A DNA stretch of 64,000 nt from [Leptolyngbya] sp. JSC-1 (GTDB lineage: Bacteria; Cyanobacteriota; Cyanobacteriia; Elainellales; Elainellaceae). The translations under genes and the position numbers were made by a program. Below the pieces are notes generated by a model. That model worked only from the letters and a program-made list of their open reading frames with translations. It did no database searches and was not told the origin of the DNA. This document shows positions 28,031 to 37,071 of this stretch, one piece after another; position 1 is the stretch's first letter; every line of letters starts with the position of its first letter. The DNA lies in assembly GCA_000733415.1 (NCBI GenBank), contig KL662191.1, forward strand, positions 2,741,015 through 2,805,014, in the 5' to 3' direction.

Positions 28031-28807
28031 CTATCGAATCCGAATCCGCAGGCGCGGCAACCGGACTCCCCGCTGTGTGGGTGGTTGGGAAGCTTCAGAT
28101 GGAATGATTCGCCGGTTATTCGGATCAATCGAAGCGATTTCTGCCTTGACCGGGTCGCGCTCTTCTCCCACCCAAAGCACCGCATACTGCCGGTAAATCC
28201 CAATTCCCATCGCCCGCCAGCGACTATTCCGCCAGTTGTTCAGATTTAGGAGCAGCGCGTTGTGGGAAGGGCTGTTTTGCCAGCCGCGTAGAGCTGATGC
28301 TGCCGTGGCTCCCCGCGCATTATAGTGGGCATTCTCGTAAGCTTTGCCAGGATAGGCTGTGCCGAGCCGTTGAGCCGCCCGCGAGCTACAGTTTAAGGTT
28401 CTCAAATCACTGGGATTATAGTCACAATCACTCCAGCTATGGGTAAGCTGACCGATATTTAGCGCTATGTCTAGAGCATGCCGATTCGCCAGTAAATCCA
28501 GCGATGGAGAACGGGGGATGGGTGGTAAACCCTGCTCAGCCCGATATTGATTCACCAACTCGTGCAGGCGCGCTTCTTCCAGTTCCTGTCCATCGCCCTG
28601 ACACTGAATGGCATTGAAAATCGCCTGACCAGAACACTGGGGTAAGGCAGAATTGACTGCTGCATCGGTGGCTGTATTGGTTCTACTCGCTGAGGGTGAA
28701 CGGGTGGCTTGGGAAATTTGGTGCAGTGGAGTCGGCAAGGGTGGTTTTACTCCAGACGAGATACCCAATACCAAGCTTGCTAAAACCGAAACCCCAAGTT
28801 GTTCCAT
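28031..28807 (-). CDS. CAP-domain (SCP/PR-1-like) secreted protein
   Basis: A 258-residue protein with an N-terminal signal-like hydrophobic stretch (about residues 5-20). A variable Ser/Thr-rich segment follows, then a CAP domain from about residue 80: LHELVNQYRAEQGLPPI, HALDIA, THSW, YENAHYN and GWQNSPSHNALLL. The conserved His and Glu residues of CAP cavities are present. Extra cysteines (C-x-DYNPSDL, LNC) could form disulfides. It is probably exported; the function of bacterial CAP proteins is mostly unknown. The C-terminal tail is Arg/Pro-rich. Confidence 0.86.
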   Translation of the reverse strand: MEQLGVSVLASLVLGISSGVKPPLPTPLHQISQATRSPSASRTNTATDAAVNSALPQCSGQAIFNAIQCQGDGQELEEARLHELVNQYRAEQGLPPIPRSPSLDLLANRHALDIALNIGQLTHSWSDCDYNPSDLRTLNCSSRAAQRLGTAYPGKAYENAHYNARGATAASALRGWQNSPSHNALLLNLNNWRNSRWRAMGIGIYRQYAVLWVGEERDPVKAEIASIDPNNRRIIPSEASQPPTQRGVRLPRLRIRIR

Positions 28808-28904
28808 CGATAGTAACCTCTCGACCCCGTGAACCCACGACCTGGAGAAAGTTTACCATCTGCTCTAATCAGCACTCCGTATCGCCCGATTCAACCGCTG
28901 TCTA

Positions 28905-30083
28905 CTAGACCGAGGCAAACCGAATCTTCAGGTAGTCTTCCTCCATCTTGGCTCCAGCGGGCTGGAGGGCAGCTAATGCCTGCGGTAAAACCAAATTGCG
29001 GCGGTGGTTGCCGATGCGGATGTTGAGTTCGTCGCCGGTTTTGCTCAGCTCCACTTTGTTTTTGGGAATGCCGGGTAAATATACTTCTAAGCTGTATTGG
29101 TTTTGCTCCTGCACGACCCGCAGCGTGGTTTCTTTGTAGTAGACTTGGGCCGGATCTTCGTCGGCATAGAGCGTTTCCTTCAGGCGTTCCAGCGCTGCTA
29201 AGCCGCACATTTCCTCAGAGTAAAGCGGCACTTCTTTCACCGGCAGCGGCGTAAAGTTATCGTGGATCTCCTGGCGGTATTGCTGTTGATTCTGCTTCCA
29301 GCGCTGAAAGAAGGGATCGTTGACGTGATCGGGAATGATTCGATTGGCGACAACCAGATCGGTAGCAACGTTGTACAGACTGAGATAGGCATGGGCACGC
29401 AGCGATTCCTTGATCACCATTTTTTCTGGATTCGTGACCAGACGAACCGAGGTTTTGGTATTGTCCGTCAAGACTTTCTCCAGCTCCTCGATTTGCTGAT
29501 AGAACTCGTAGGGAGCATCCATCACCTGTTGGTCTGGCAGCGAAAATCCGGCAATTGGCCGAAACAGTGGTTCCACCAGCGGACGCAGTGCGGCTGATAC
29601 GGCTTGTAAAGGTTTGTAAAAGCGTCGCATATACCAGCCCGCTACTTCCGGTAGACTCAGCAATCGCAGTGCCGTTCCCGTCGGAGCCGAATCGATAATC
29701 AGCACATCGAACTCGCCTTCATCGTAATGACGCTTCATCCGCACCAAGCTAAAAATCTCATCCATGCCGGGTAAAATTGCCAGTTCCTCGGCTTCGACAC
29801 CTTCCAAACCCCGTGCCTGCAACACCTGAGTGATGTAGCGTTTCACCGCTCCCCAGTTGCCTTCCAACTCCATCAGCGCATCTAGTTCAGCCCCCCACAG
29901 GTTTGGCCGCACTTGCCGGGGCGCATGTTCTAGCTCCATATCAAAGCTGTCGGCCAGCGAGTGGGCTGGATCGGTACTCAAAACTAATGTCTTATACCCC
30001 AGCTCGGCACACCGCAATCCCGTGGCGGCTGCTACGGAGGTTTTGCCAACGCCTCCCTTACCTGTCATCAAAATTACGCGCAT
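28905..30083 (-). CDS. Get3/ArsA-family ATPase with C-terminal HSP20-like domain
   Basis: A 392-residue single-copy ArsA/Get3-type ATPase. The deviant Walker A is GKGGVGKTSVAAA at residues 8-20, followed by STDPAHSLADSFD (switch) and LIIDSAPTGTALRLLSLPE. The last about 75 residues form a small beta domain (YSLEVYLPGIPKNKVELSK) matching the ArsA HSP20-like domain common in cyanobacterial members. Get3 proteins target tail-anchored membrane proteins; ArsA drives arsenite efflux. No arsB or arsR-arsC cluster is adjacent, which favours the chaperone-like role. Confidence 0.92.
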   Translation of the reverse strand: MRVILMTGKGGVGKTSVAAATGLRCAELGYKTLVLSTDPAHSLADSFDMELEHAPRQVRPNLWGAELDALMELEGNWGAVKRYITQVLQARGLEGVEAEELAILPGMDEIFSLVRMKRHYDEGEFDVLIIDSAPTGTALRLLSLPEVAGWYMRRFYKPLQAVSAALRPLVEPLFRPIAGFSLPDQQVMDAPYEFYQQIEELEKVLTDNTKTSVRLVTNPEKMVIKESLRAHAYLSLYNVATDLVVANRIIPDHVNDPFFQRWKQNQQQYRQEIHDNFTPLPVKEVPLYSEEMCGLAALERLKETLYADEDPAQVYYKETTLRVVQEQNQYSLEVYLPGIPKNKVELSKTGDELNIRIGNHRRNLVLPQALAALQPAGAKMEEDYLKIRFASV

Positions 30084-30334
30084 GGATGAACTATACCTAC
30101 CTGAGAAGTCTTCACATTCCTTTACCTACTGTATCGGTTTTTTGCAGAAGCCGGAGGATTCAGTATAAGTTTTGATAGGTTTTGAGGTTTAAGTTTTGTA
30201 TAGCGATTCGGTAGGGGCGGTCGCATGGCGGTGCTTCGCACTCAGCATATGCCAAAGAGGCTGCAACGCAATCAGACAGATTTATGAGAAATGCTTCGCC
30301 CTTACTAATCTAGGCAAAGCGCATCGTTTTGGTT

Positions 30335-31765
30335 CTATTGTCTTTCCTGGCGTTCTCGTAGTTTCAGCAGAATTTCTGCGTGGACTTCGCGGGTGATCGG
30401 GTAGAAATAGGCTAGAAATAGGCCGATAATCAGCGCTACGGTGGGCACGGGACCGATGGCCAGCCGGATGGCCAGCAGCGCGGATTCGGGCTGAACTGGG
30501 GTGGATTGTCCGGCTACACTCTCGATGAAGCCAGCTTGGTCGAGGGCCTGTCCCACGATAAATAAACCGAGTGCCAATCCCAACTTTTGCAGCAGCACCA
30601 TAAAGCCGTAGAAAATCCCTTCGCGCCGCTGGCCGGTGTTTAGCTCGTCCAGTTCAATCACGTCGGGAATCATCGACCAGGGAATCAGGTAGGCCGTGGA
30701 GACGCCGATGCCCGCCATAATTGCCAGTGGGTACACCAATCCCGATTGGTTGGGCTGCAAGAAAAACAAGCCAGCCTGGGCGATAATCCACAGCACCATG
30801 CCCATAAAGTACACTGCCTTTTTGCCGACGCGGGCGCTAATCGCGCTCCAAACAAACAGCATTAACAGGGCCGTTCCCTGTACCGCTAGGGCAATCAGGG
30901 TGAAGGTCTCTGACGACAGACCCAAACAGTTGACGACAAAATAGGGCAGGATCGTGGCTGTGATCTGCACCGCTAACCAGGAGCAGAGGTAAATCCCAAT
31001 CACAAATAGAAACGGGCGATTGCTGAAGGCGATCTTGAGCTGGGTGAAAAATGGGATATTCTGTTCATTCTGGGATCCGTGCAGTTGCACCATTGCCATT
31101 GCGCGGCGGTAGGTGCCAAACACACACCAATACAGCGGCAGGGTTGAAATCACAGCACAAATCCCCCCCAGCCACAGGTACTGCTGGCCCGCATCCGGCA
31201 CGATTCGGAAAATCACCAGCGCCAAAATCAGCGAGAGAATACTGCCACCAATCGAAAAGGCGAACCGAAAGCTGTTGAGGCTGGTGCGTTCGTTGTAGTC
31301 TTGGGTCAGTTCGGGGGTGAGGGCCGTGTAGGGCAGGTTCACCATTGTGTAGAAAATATTGAACAGCACCGAAATCAAGACATAGTAGGCAAACAATCCC
31401 CATTGATTGGCAGCTTCGTTCTGGCTAAAGCGAGGCACTACCCATTGCAGAAAGAAAGTGACCCCAAACGGAATTGCACCATACAACATCCAGGGATAGC
31501 GTCTGCCCCAGCGCGCCGAACGGGTGCGATCGCTCAAGACGCCAACAAGCGGGTCATTCACCGCATCCCAGATTTTGCCGATCATCAACACGCTGCCTGC
31601 TAACGCCGCATTCATACCGGCCACGTTGGTAAAAAAGAACAGCAAAAAGAAGGCCAGAATATTGGCTGTAATCGCCGGACCCAGATCTCCAGCACCGTAA
31701 GCTAGTTTCGTGCTGAAGTTGAGCGGTGGTGGGACAACAGGGCGTGGCGCAGAAGACTCGGACAT
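30335..31765 (-). CDS. MFS/GPH-family sugar transporter
   Basis: A 476-residue protein with about 12 membrane helices. The N-terminal motif KLAYGAGDLGPAITANILAFFLLFF and the loop DAVNDPLVGVLSDRTRSARWGRRYPW are typical of the glycoside-pentoside-hexuronide (MelB-like) cation symporters. GTSTAYLIPWSMIPDVIELDE-like residues in the second half also match. Substrate unknown, likely a sugar or small osmolyte taken up with Na+ or H+. Encoded alone, downstream of a repeat-rich gap and ilvD on the same strand. Confidence 0.9.
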   Translation of the reverse strand: MSESSAPRPVVPPPLNFSTKLAYGAGDLGPAITANILAFFLLFFFTNVAGMNAALAGSVLMIGKIWDAVNDPLVGVLSDRTRSARWGRRYPWMLYGAIPFGVTFFLQWVVPRFSQNEAANQWGLFAYYVLISVLFNIFYTMVNLPYTALTPELTQDYNERTSLNSFRFAFSIGGSILSLILALVIFRIVPDAGQQYLWLGGICAVISTLPLYWCVFGTYRRAMAMVQLHGSQNEQNIPFFTQLKIAFSNRPFLFVIGIYLCSWLAVQITATILPYFVVNCLGLSSETFTLIALAVQGTALLMLFVWSAISARVGKKAVYFMGMVLWIIAQAGLFFLQPNQSGLVYPLAIMAGIGVSTAYLIPWSMIPDVIELDELNTGQRREGIFYGFMVLLQKLGLALGLFIVGQALDQAGFIESVAGQSTPVQPESALLAIRLAIGPVPTVALIIGLFLAYFYPITREVHAEILLKLRERQERQ

Positions 31766-32126
31766 AGGAGTTTGATGGGAAAAATGAATTGAGAAGGGCG
31801 ATCAGACAGGGCGAACTAGATCCGCCCGCAAGTTCTCAGCCGCCAGCTCCGGATCGTTGGCCAGATAGAGTTCTCCAGCCAGCATGTTCTGTTTTTCTGT
31901 TTTTTCGGAGAATTCACCGGAAAAGTCAGTAATAAAGTGGCAACAAACTGTGTTCCCACTCTATTACGTTTTCCCTTTACCGTTTTACTTCTTTTATCAA
32001 ATCCAAATACAGGCGTTTCGCAAAACGCCTCTACGCGAACGCTGACGGATCAACCGGAAATGCATTGTACAGGCGTTTTGCCAAAACGCCTCTACGCGAA
32101 CGCTGACGGATCAACCGGATTTGATA
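31766..32126. other. intergenic region carrying a duplicated palindromic repeat
   Basis: Between the GPH transporter start and the ilvD end, both on the minus strand. Its right half is filled by the two repeat copies described at 32009-32119; the left half shows no feature. Confidence 0.6.
32009..32119. repeat. direct repeat of a 50-bp palindrome-bearing unit
   Basis: Two copies (32009-32058 and 32069-32119), nearly identical, each starting with the palindrome AGGCGTTT(T)(C/G)C-AAAACGCCT and continuing CTACGCGAACGCTGACGGATCAACCGGA. Short palindromes of this style are dispersed in many cyanobacterial genomes. They lie just downstream of ilvD and could fold as RNA hairpins. Confidence 0.8.
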
Positions 32127-33827
32127 TTATTTTTCCTGCTCCACAAACAAATTCAAATCGGTTACTGCTCCCAAGCTACTCGAAGAAACCAGTTTGGCAT
32201 ACTTGGCCAGCACGCCTTTGGTGTAGCGGGGCTGGGGTGGTTTCCAGTTGGCGCGCCGCTGAGCCAGCTCTTCGTCCGATACGTTCACTTGCAGCAAACG
32301 CGCATCGGCATCGATGGTAATCGAATCGCCTGCTTGGACTAGGGCAATCGGTCCGCCCACAAAGGCTTCTGGAGCCACATGCCCCACCACCATGCCGTAG
32401 GTGCCGCCAGAGAAACGGCCATCGGTAATCAGACCCACCGAGTCGCCCAAGCCTGCGCCGATAATCGCCGAGGTGGGAGCCAGCATTTCCCGCATACCCG
32501 GACCGCCTTTCGGACCCTCGTAGCGAATCACAATCACATCTCCGGCCTGAATCTTGCCAGCCAGGATCGCGTCTAAACAGGATTCTTCCGATTCAAACAC
32601 GCGAGCGGGACCGGTGATTTTGCGATTTTTGACGCCAGTAAGTTTAGCCACAGAACCTTCGGGAGCCAAATTGCCGCGCAGAATCCCTAAATGCCCCTGT
32701 GGATACATCGGGTTACTCCAGGGACGAATCACATCCTGGTCGGCGCGCGGTTCTGCGGGAATGTCTTGCAGCAGTTCAGCCACGGTTTTGCCGCTAATCG
32801 TGATGCAGTCGCCGTGCAGCAAGTCATGGGCCAGCAGCATTTTCATTACCTGAGGAATGCCACCAGCCTGATGCAAATCGGTGGCTACATAGCGGCCTGA
32901 AGGCTTAAGGTCACACAGCACAGGCACACGGGCGCGAATAGTTTCAAAATCATCCAGGGTCAGGGGCACACCGGCTGAATGGGCAATCGCCAGAAAGTGC
33001 AGCACCGCATTTGTGGAACCACCCACAGCCATGATCACCGAAATCGCGTTTTCGATCGACTTGCGGGTGATGATGTCTCTGGGGCGGAGGTCGTTGCGGA
33101 TCGCTTCCACCAGGGTTTTGCCGGCAATCCCGGTATTGATTGCCTTTTCGGCATCTTCAGCCGACATGGTTGAGGAATACATCAAACTCATGCCCATCGC
33201 CTCGAAGGCAGACGACATGGTATTAGCCGTGTACATGCCGCCGCAGGAACCCGCTCCCGGACAGGCATTGCGCTCGACCGCTAGCAGCCGCACTGCGTCG
33301 ATCCGACCTGCGCTGTATTGCCCCACCGCCTCAAACGAACTCACAACGGTCAAGTCCTCGCCTTCGAGATGACCGGGTTTGATCGTGCCGCCGTAGACAA
33401 AAATTGCCGGAATATTCATGCGTGCCATTGCAATCATGGCTCCGGGCATGTTTTTGTCGCAGCCGCCGATTGCCAGCACTCCATCCATGCTCTGGGCATT
33501 ACAGGCGGTTTCAATCGAATCGGCAATCACATCGCGAGACACCAAAGAATACTTCATGCCTTCGGTGCCCATCGAGATGCCGTCACTCACCGTGATCGTG
33601 CCAAATACCTGAGGCATTCCCCCTGCCGCTCGAATCCCGGCTTCGGCCTTTGCCGCTAAGGGAGCAATGCCCATGTTGCAAGGAGTAATCGTACTGTGGG
33701 CACTGGCAACCCCAACAATTGGCTTAGAGAAGTCCTCATCCTTAAAACCAACCGCTCGCAGCATGGCCCGATTTGGCGATCGCTGCACCCCCTGGGTGAT
33801 CGTCCGGCTCCTTAAATTCTCTGGCAT
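32127..33827 (-). CDS. ilvD: dihydroxy-acid dehydratase
   Basis: The 566-residue IlvD dehydrates 2,3-dihydroxy acids to 2-oxo acids in valine and isoleucine biosynthesis. Visible are TPCNMGI, IGGCDKNMPGA and ACPGAGSCGGMYTANTM (Fe-S cluster cysteines), plus GRFSGGTYG. It fits the cyanobacterial IlvD class with a [2Fe-2S] or [4Fe-4S] cluster; the type is not determined here. Length is normal. The start ATG at 33827 gives the usual MPENLRSRTITQG-like N-terminus. Confidence 0.97.
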   Translation of the reverse strand: MPENLRSRTITQGVQRSPNRAMLRAVGFKDEDFSKPIVGVASAHSTITPCNMGIAPLAAKAEAGIRAAGGMPQVFGTITVSDGISMGTEGMKYSLVSRDVIADSIETACNAQSMDGVLAIGGCDKNMPGAMIAMARMNIPAIFVYGGTIKPGHLEGEDLTVVSSFEAVGQYSAGRIDAVRLLAVERNACPGAGSCGGMYTANTMSSAFEAMGMSLMYSSTMSAEDAEKAINTGIAGKTLVEAIRNDLRPRDIITRKSIENAISVIMAVGGSTNAVLHFLAIAHSAGVPLTLDDFETIRARVPVLCDLKPSGRYVATDLHQAGGIPQVMKMLLAHDLLHGDCITISGKTVAELLQDIPAEPRADQDVIRPWSNPMYPQGHLGILRGNLAPEGSVAKLTGVKNRKITGPARVFESEESCLDAILAGKIQAGDVIVIRYEGPKGGPGMREMLAPTSAIIGAGLGDSVGLITDGRFSGGTYGMVVGHVAPEAFVGGPIALVQAGDSITIDADARLLQVNVSDEELAQRRANWKPPQPRYTKGVLAKYAKLVSSSSLGAVTDLNLFVEQEK

Positions 33828-34396
33828 TGCGCTTCCTCTCTGTGATCTCTAACTAAACTGAACCGATTGCTGTGATGTCTGCCGACCCAAAGTTTAATTA
33901 GGGATTTGGGCCAGTTGGCAAAACGCACTCCGCTGCCTCCGAACCGATGGCAATACATCATGAAGCGATTCCAGTCGGCTTCAACTGGCAACAGAGATCG
34001 GATGCAGTGCTAACAAGACTAACTATTTTACAGGAGAGGCGTTGCCGTGAGATATCTAGCGTTGCTGGCTTATTCCCATCCCTTGCTCAGGTTCTACACC
34101 TTTCCAGCAATTGCTCCGGGCTGGGGCTAGCTTGGACCTCCAAGCAGCATGATTCTCAGCACCAAAGGAAGCGTTCATCTCCATTATCAAAGGTTCTAGA
34201 AGAATCAATACAAGCTAATTTACCGTAGCGTTTCGCCGAGCTTGGCAGGAGATGTGTCTTTCCATTCAGTCCTATTGAACTTATTTGAATTATTGCCCAC
34301 CTGATACCACCGTATGATGAAGGGACCCGTGAGGATTGTGCTTTCTATTTTGGGCAACCTAGGGGTTAATACATACAGGCGATGAGACGATAAAAC
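33828..34396. other. intergenic region, no gene seen
   Basis: About 570 bp between the divergent ilvD and pentapeptide genes. An open frame at 33947-34228 has no motif and an unlikely composition. No clear repeat or terminator. Confidence 0.55.
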
Positions 34397-35236
34397 ATGT
34401 ACGTTGAAGAACTGCTGAACCACTTTGCAGCAGGAAAGCGCGACTTTCAGGAAGTGAGTTTGATTGGAGTTAACTTAAGCGGCAAAGACTTAAGGGGCAT
34501 CAACCTGCGGCGAGCCAATCTCAGTCAGGCAATTTTACGCGGAGCGGATCTCAGTTCCGCCAATTTACGAGAGGTCAATTTAAGTGGAGCAGACCTCAGC
34601 CAAGCTACGTTGATCGAAACGAACCTGATCGGGGCAGATTTAAGTCGGGCTAATTTGTACGAAGCTGATATGTTGCGGGCGGGTCTGCGGGGTGCCCGTT
34701 TGGGAGGGGCCAATCTGAGTCGGGCCAATTTGCCGGAGGTGAATTTGGGTGAGGCAAACCTCAGTCATGCCAATCTGTGTGAAGTGAACTTGAGCCATGC
34801 TAGCCTGCACCGCTCCAAACTGCTAGAGAGCGATCTAACGCGGGCCATTTTAGAAGGTGCCAATCTCTCGAATGCCCTCCTCAGCAATGCCATCTTGGAA
34901 GGCGCAAATCTAACAGACATTACTGGACATGGGGCCACGCTGGAAGAAGCCGATTTGCGGGAAGCCGATCTGAGCCGCGCTAAGTTGATCGGTGCCAATT
35001 TGATCAATGCCAATCTTGGACGCATCAACGGACGAGCCGTTAACTTGAGTTGGGCTTCACTACGGGGTGCCAACCTGCGGCGGGCCAACCTGTATCGGGC
35101 ACAGTTGAGTTGGGCCAACCTCAGCGAAGCGGATTTGAGTGAAGCGATGTTGATTAGCGCTAACATCAACCAAACTAACCTACACAACGCCGATTTGACT
35201 GGAACGATAATGCCCAGCGGCGCAACGCACGATTGA
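34397..35236 (+). CDS. pentapeptide-repeat protein
   Basis: A 279-residue protein made almost wholly of A(D/N)LxX pentapeptides from about residue 25 to 270, predicting a right-handed quadrilateral beta-helix. A short helical N-terminus (MYVEELLNHFAAGKRDFQ) precedes it and is typical of cyanobacterial members. No signal peptide. Function is generally unknown; some relatives bind proteins or mimic DNA. Stand-alone gene. The repeat makes low-complexity antisense frames that are not genes. Confidence 0.95.
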   Translation: MYVEELLNHFAAGKRDFQEVSLIGVNLSGKDLRGINLRRANLSQAILRGADLSSANLREVNLSGADLSQATLIETNLIGADLSRANLYEADMLRAGLRGARLGGANLSRANLPEVNLGEANLSHANLCEVNLSHASLHRSKLLESDLTRAILEGANLSNALLSNAILEGANLTDITGHGATLEEADLREADLSRAKLIGANLINANLGRINGRAVNLSWASLRGANLRRANLYRAQLSWANLSEADLSEAMLISANINQTNLHNADLTGTIMPSGATHD

Positions 35237-35629
35237 CTCAAGTATTAAAAGTCACTTTCATGGAACCAGTGATTGCCTGGTACGGATGCAATATTTACGC
35301 CAGACTGATAGGAATTGACGAGTAGGAATCAACGGACGCTGCTAAAACTGGCAGAGGCCGCTGAAAGCTAACAATAGCGCCAACACTTAGGAATCCCAAG
35401 AAACTACAGAAATGATATTAATCACCAAGGTTCTGGGCAACCTTGAGACCAGTTGCATTCCGTTGAGGCCCAAATTGAAGCTTCAGTTGAAGCTGAAGAT
35501 TTGCTCAGTGGAGCTTGCGATCTAAACGAATCAATCCAGTCTTTAATTCTTCATCGCCCTGCAACTTTTCTTGTCTGAGATTACTGTCTGAAATTCTGTC
35601 CTGCAACGTTTTTGCCGATAAGGTGGTCT
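35237..35629. other. intergenic region upstream of pilT
   Basis: No gene. A perfect palindrome AGCTTCA-GT-TGAAGCT lies at 35479-35494 and could be an operator. AAGGTGG just before 35630 serves as the pilT ribosome binding site. Confidence 0.5.
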
Positions 35630-36922
35630 ATGACTGAAGCACAACGTCCGACGACTCCTTCTTCTACTCCCCGCGTCCCGCCGCCCCCTCCGCCGTCGCG
35701 ATCGATGGCAAATCCGGCTCCGTCTGGTCCAGCCCAACCTACCTCGTCTCAAACGATGCCGATGGCCCCCGCCATGCCCGGTGCCGTCCGGCCCGCCGTT
35801 CCAGGCCATCGCCCCGCTCCGCCACCCAGCATGCGAACCGGACGCAGCAAGCCTGCCCCTGGACAGCCCACGATGGAGCAGTTGGTGCGAGAAGCGTTTG
35901 AGAAAGGATTTTCGGATGTGCATGTCGGCGTGGGGGAAGTACCCCGATTCCGCAACCGAGGAGAGATCGAAGTCACAGACTACCCAACGACCGATCGAGA
36001 AACTTTCTTTAGCTGGTTGAAGGAAATCCTCAGCGATGAAGAGATCAAACGCTTCCAGGACACGCTAGATTTTGATGGTGCGACTCAGTACGAGTTTGCC
36101 CGTGTCCGGATCAATATTTTTGATTCGTTGCGGGGTCCGGCGATGGTGATGCGTCTGATTCCGCTGAAAATTCTCACAATTGATCAGCTCAATCTACCGC
36201 CTGTCTTCAAAGATGTGTGTCACTACCACAAGGGGTTGATTCTGATTACCGGCCCAACTGGCTCCGGTAAATCAACTACCCTGGCGGCGATGATCGACTA
36301 CATCAACAACGAAATGCCCAAGAACATTATCACGATCGAAGACCCGATCGAATTTGTGCATACTAGTAAGAAATCCCTGATCAAGCAACGGGAAGTTGGC
36401 ATCCATACTCTCAAGTTCGACAGTGCCCTGAAAGCCTCGCTGCGAGAAGACCCGGATATTATTCTGGTGGGTGAAATGCGGGACCGGGAAACGGTCAACA
36501 CTGCCCTCAAAGCCGCCCAAACCGGCCACTTGGTGATGGGAACCCTGCACACTAACAGTGCTGTTAAGACCATTGAGCGGATTTTGCAGCTCTATGAACC
36601 GGATCAGCAGGCTCCGATGCGGGTGTCGATTGCTGAATCGTTGGTGGCAGTCATTGCCCAAGGACTGTGTCGGACGACCGACGGCAAGCGGGCCGCCTAT
36701 CACGACATCATGATCAATACCGACGCGATTCGGGATTACATTCGGCGCGGCGAGATCGATGAGATCGAGGCGATCATTCCCCGCTGTACCTTCGATGGCA
36801 TGTGTACGATGAACCAATCCCTCTACAAACTCTACGAAGCTGGCCGCATTACTGAAGAAACAGCCCTAGAGCATTCCCCCAGACCCAACGAAATGGCGCA
36901 AATCTTGCGTGGGCGAGTGTAG
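35630..36922 (+). CDS. pilT: type IV pilus twitching motility ATPase PilT
   Basis: A 430-residue hexameric retraction ATPase. An extended Pro/Ala/Ser-rich N-terminus (about residues 1-85) precedes the PilT core. Motifs: GPTGSGKST (Walker A), IITIEDPIEF (Asp box), LREDPDIILVGEMRD (Walker B), TGHLVMGTLHTNSA (His box) and AIRDYIRRGEI near the end (AIRNLIRE-like). It powers pilus retraction for motility and DNA uptake. The long proline-rich extension is longer than in E. coli-type PilT. The ATG at 35630 has AAGGTGG upstream; an in-frame start 18 bases earlier is less likely. Followed by a strong terminator. Confidence 0.94.
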   Translation: MTEAQRPTTPSSTPRVPPPPPPSRSMANPAPSGPAQPTSSQTMPMAPAMPGAVRPAVPGHRPAPPPSMRTGRSKPAPGQPTMEQLVREAFEKGFSDVHVGVGEVPRFRNRGEIEVTDYPTTDRETFFSWLKEILSDEEIKRFQDTLDFDGATQYEFARVRINIFDSLRGPAMVMRLIPLKILTIDQLNLPPVFKDVCHYHKGLILITGPTGSGKSTTLAAMIDYINNEMPKNIITIEDPIEFVHTSKKSLIKQREVGIHTLKFDSALKASLREDPDIILVGEMRDRETVNTALKAAQTGHLVMGTLHTNSAVKTIERILQLYEPDQQAPMRVSIAESLVAVIAQGLCRTTDGKRAAYHDIMINTDAIRDYIRRGEIDEIEAIIPRCTFDGMCTMNQSLYKLYEAGRITEETALEHSPRPNEMAQILRGRV

Positions 36923-36962
36923 GAGGTACAGGGATCAGCATTAGTGCATCGGCAGATACTAA

Positions 36963-37003
36963 AGGGGAAGGCCGAGTTTTCTCACCTTCCCCTCACGATT
37001 TTT
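36963..37003 (+). terminator. rho-independent terminator after pilT
   Basis: Perfect 9-bp stem AGGGGAAGG/CCTTCCCCT with a 13-base loop, then TTTTT after five bases. It lies 40 bp after the pilT stop. Confidence 0.75.
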
Positions 37004-37071
37004 GATTGAGCAGGACTCAGCAGAGTGAAACTGAGAACTTTAGATTAGACAACCTAGACGATCTAAACAAT

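Noticed and set aside
33947..34228. 93-codon frame in the ilvD upstream region
   Set aside because: No motif or plausible start signal; composition unlike the neighbouring genes.
34525..35241. Antisense frames across the pentapeptide-repeat gene
   Set aside because: They come from the periodic coding of A(D/N)LxX on the other strand.
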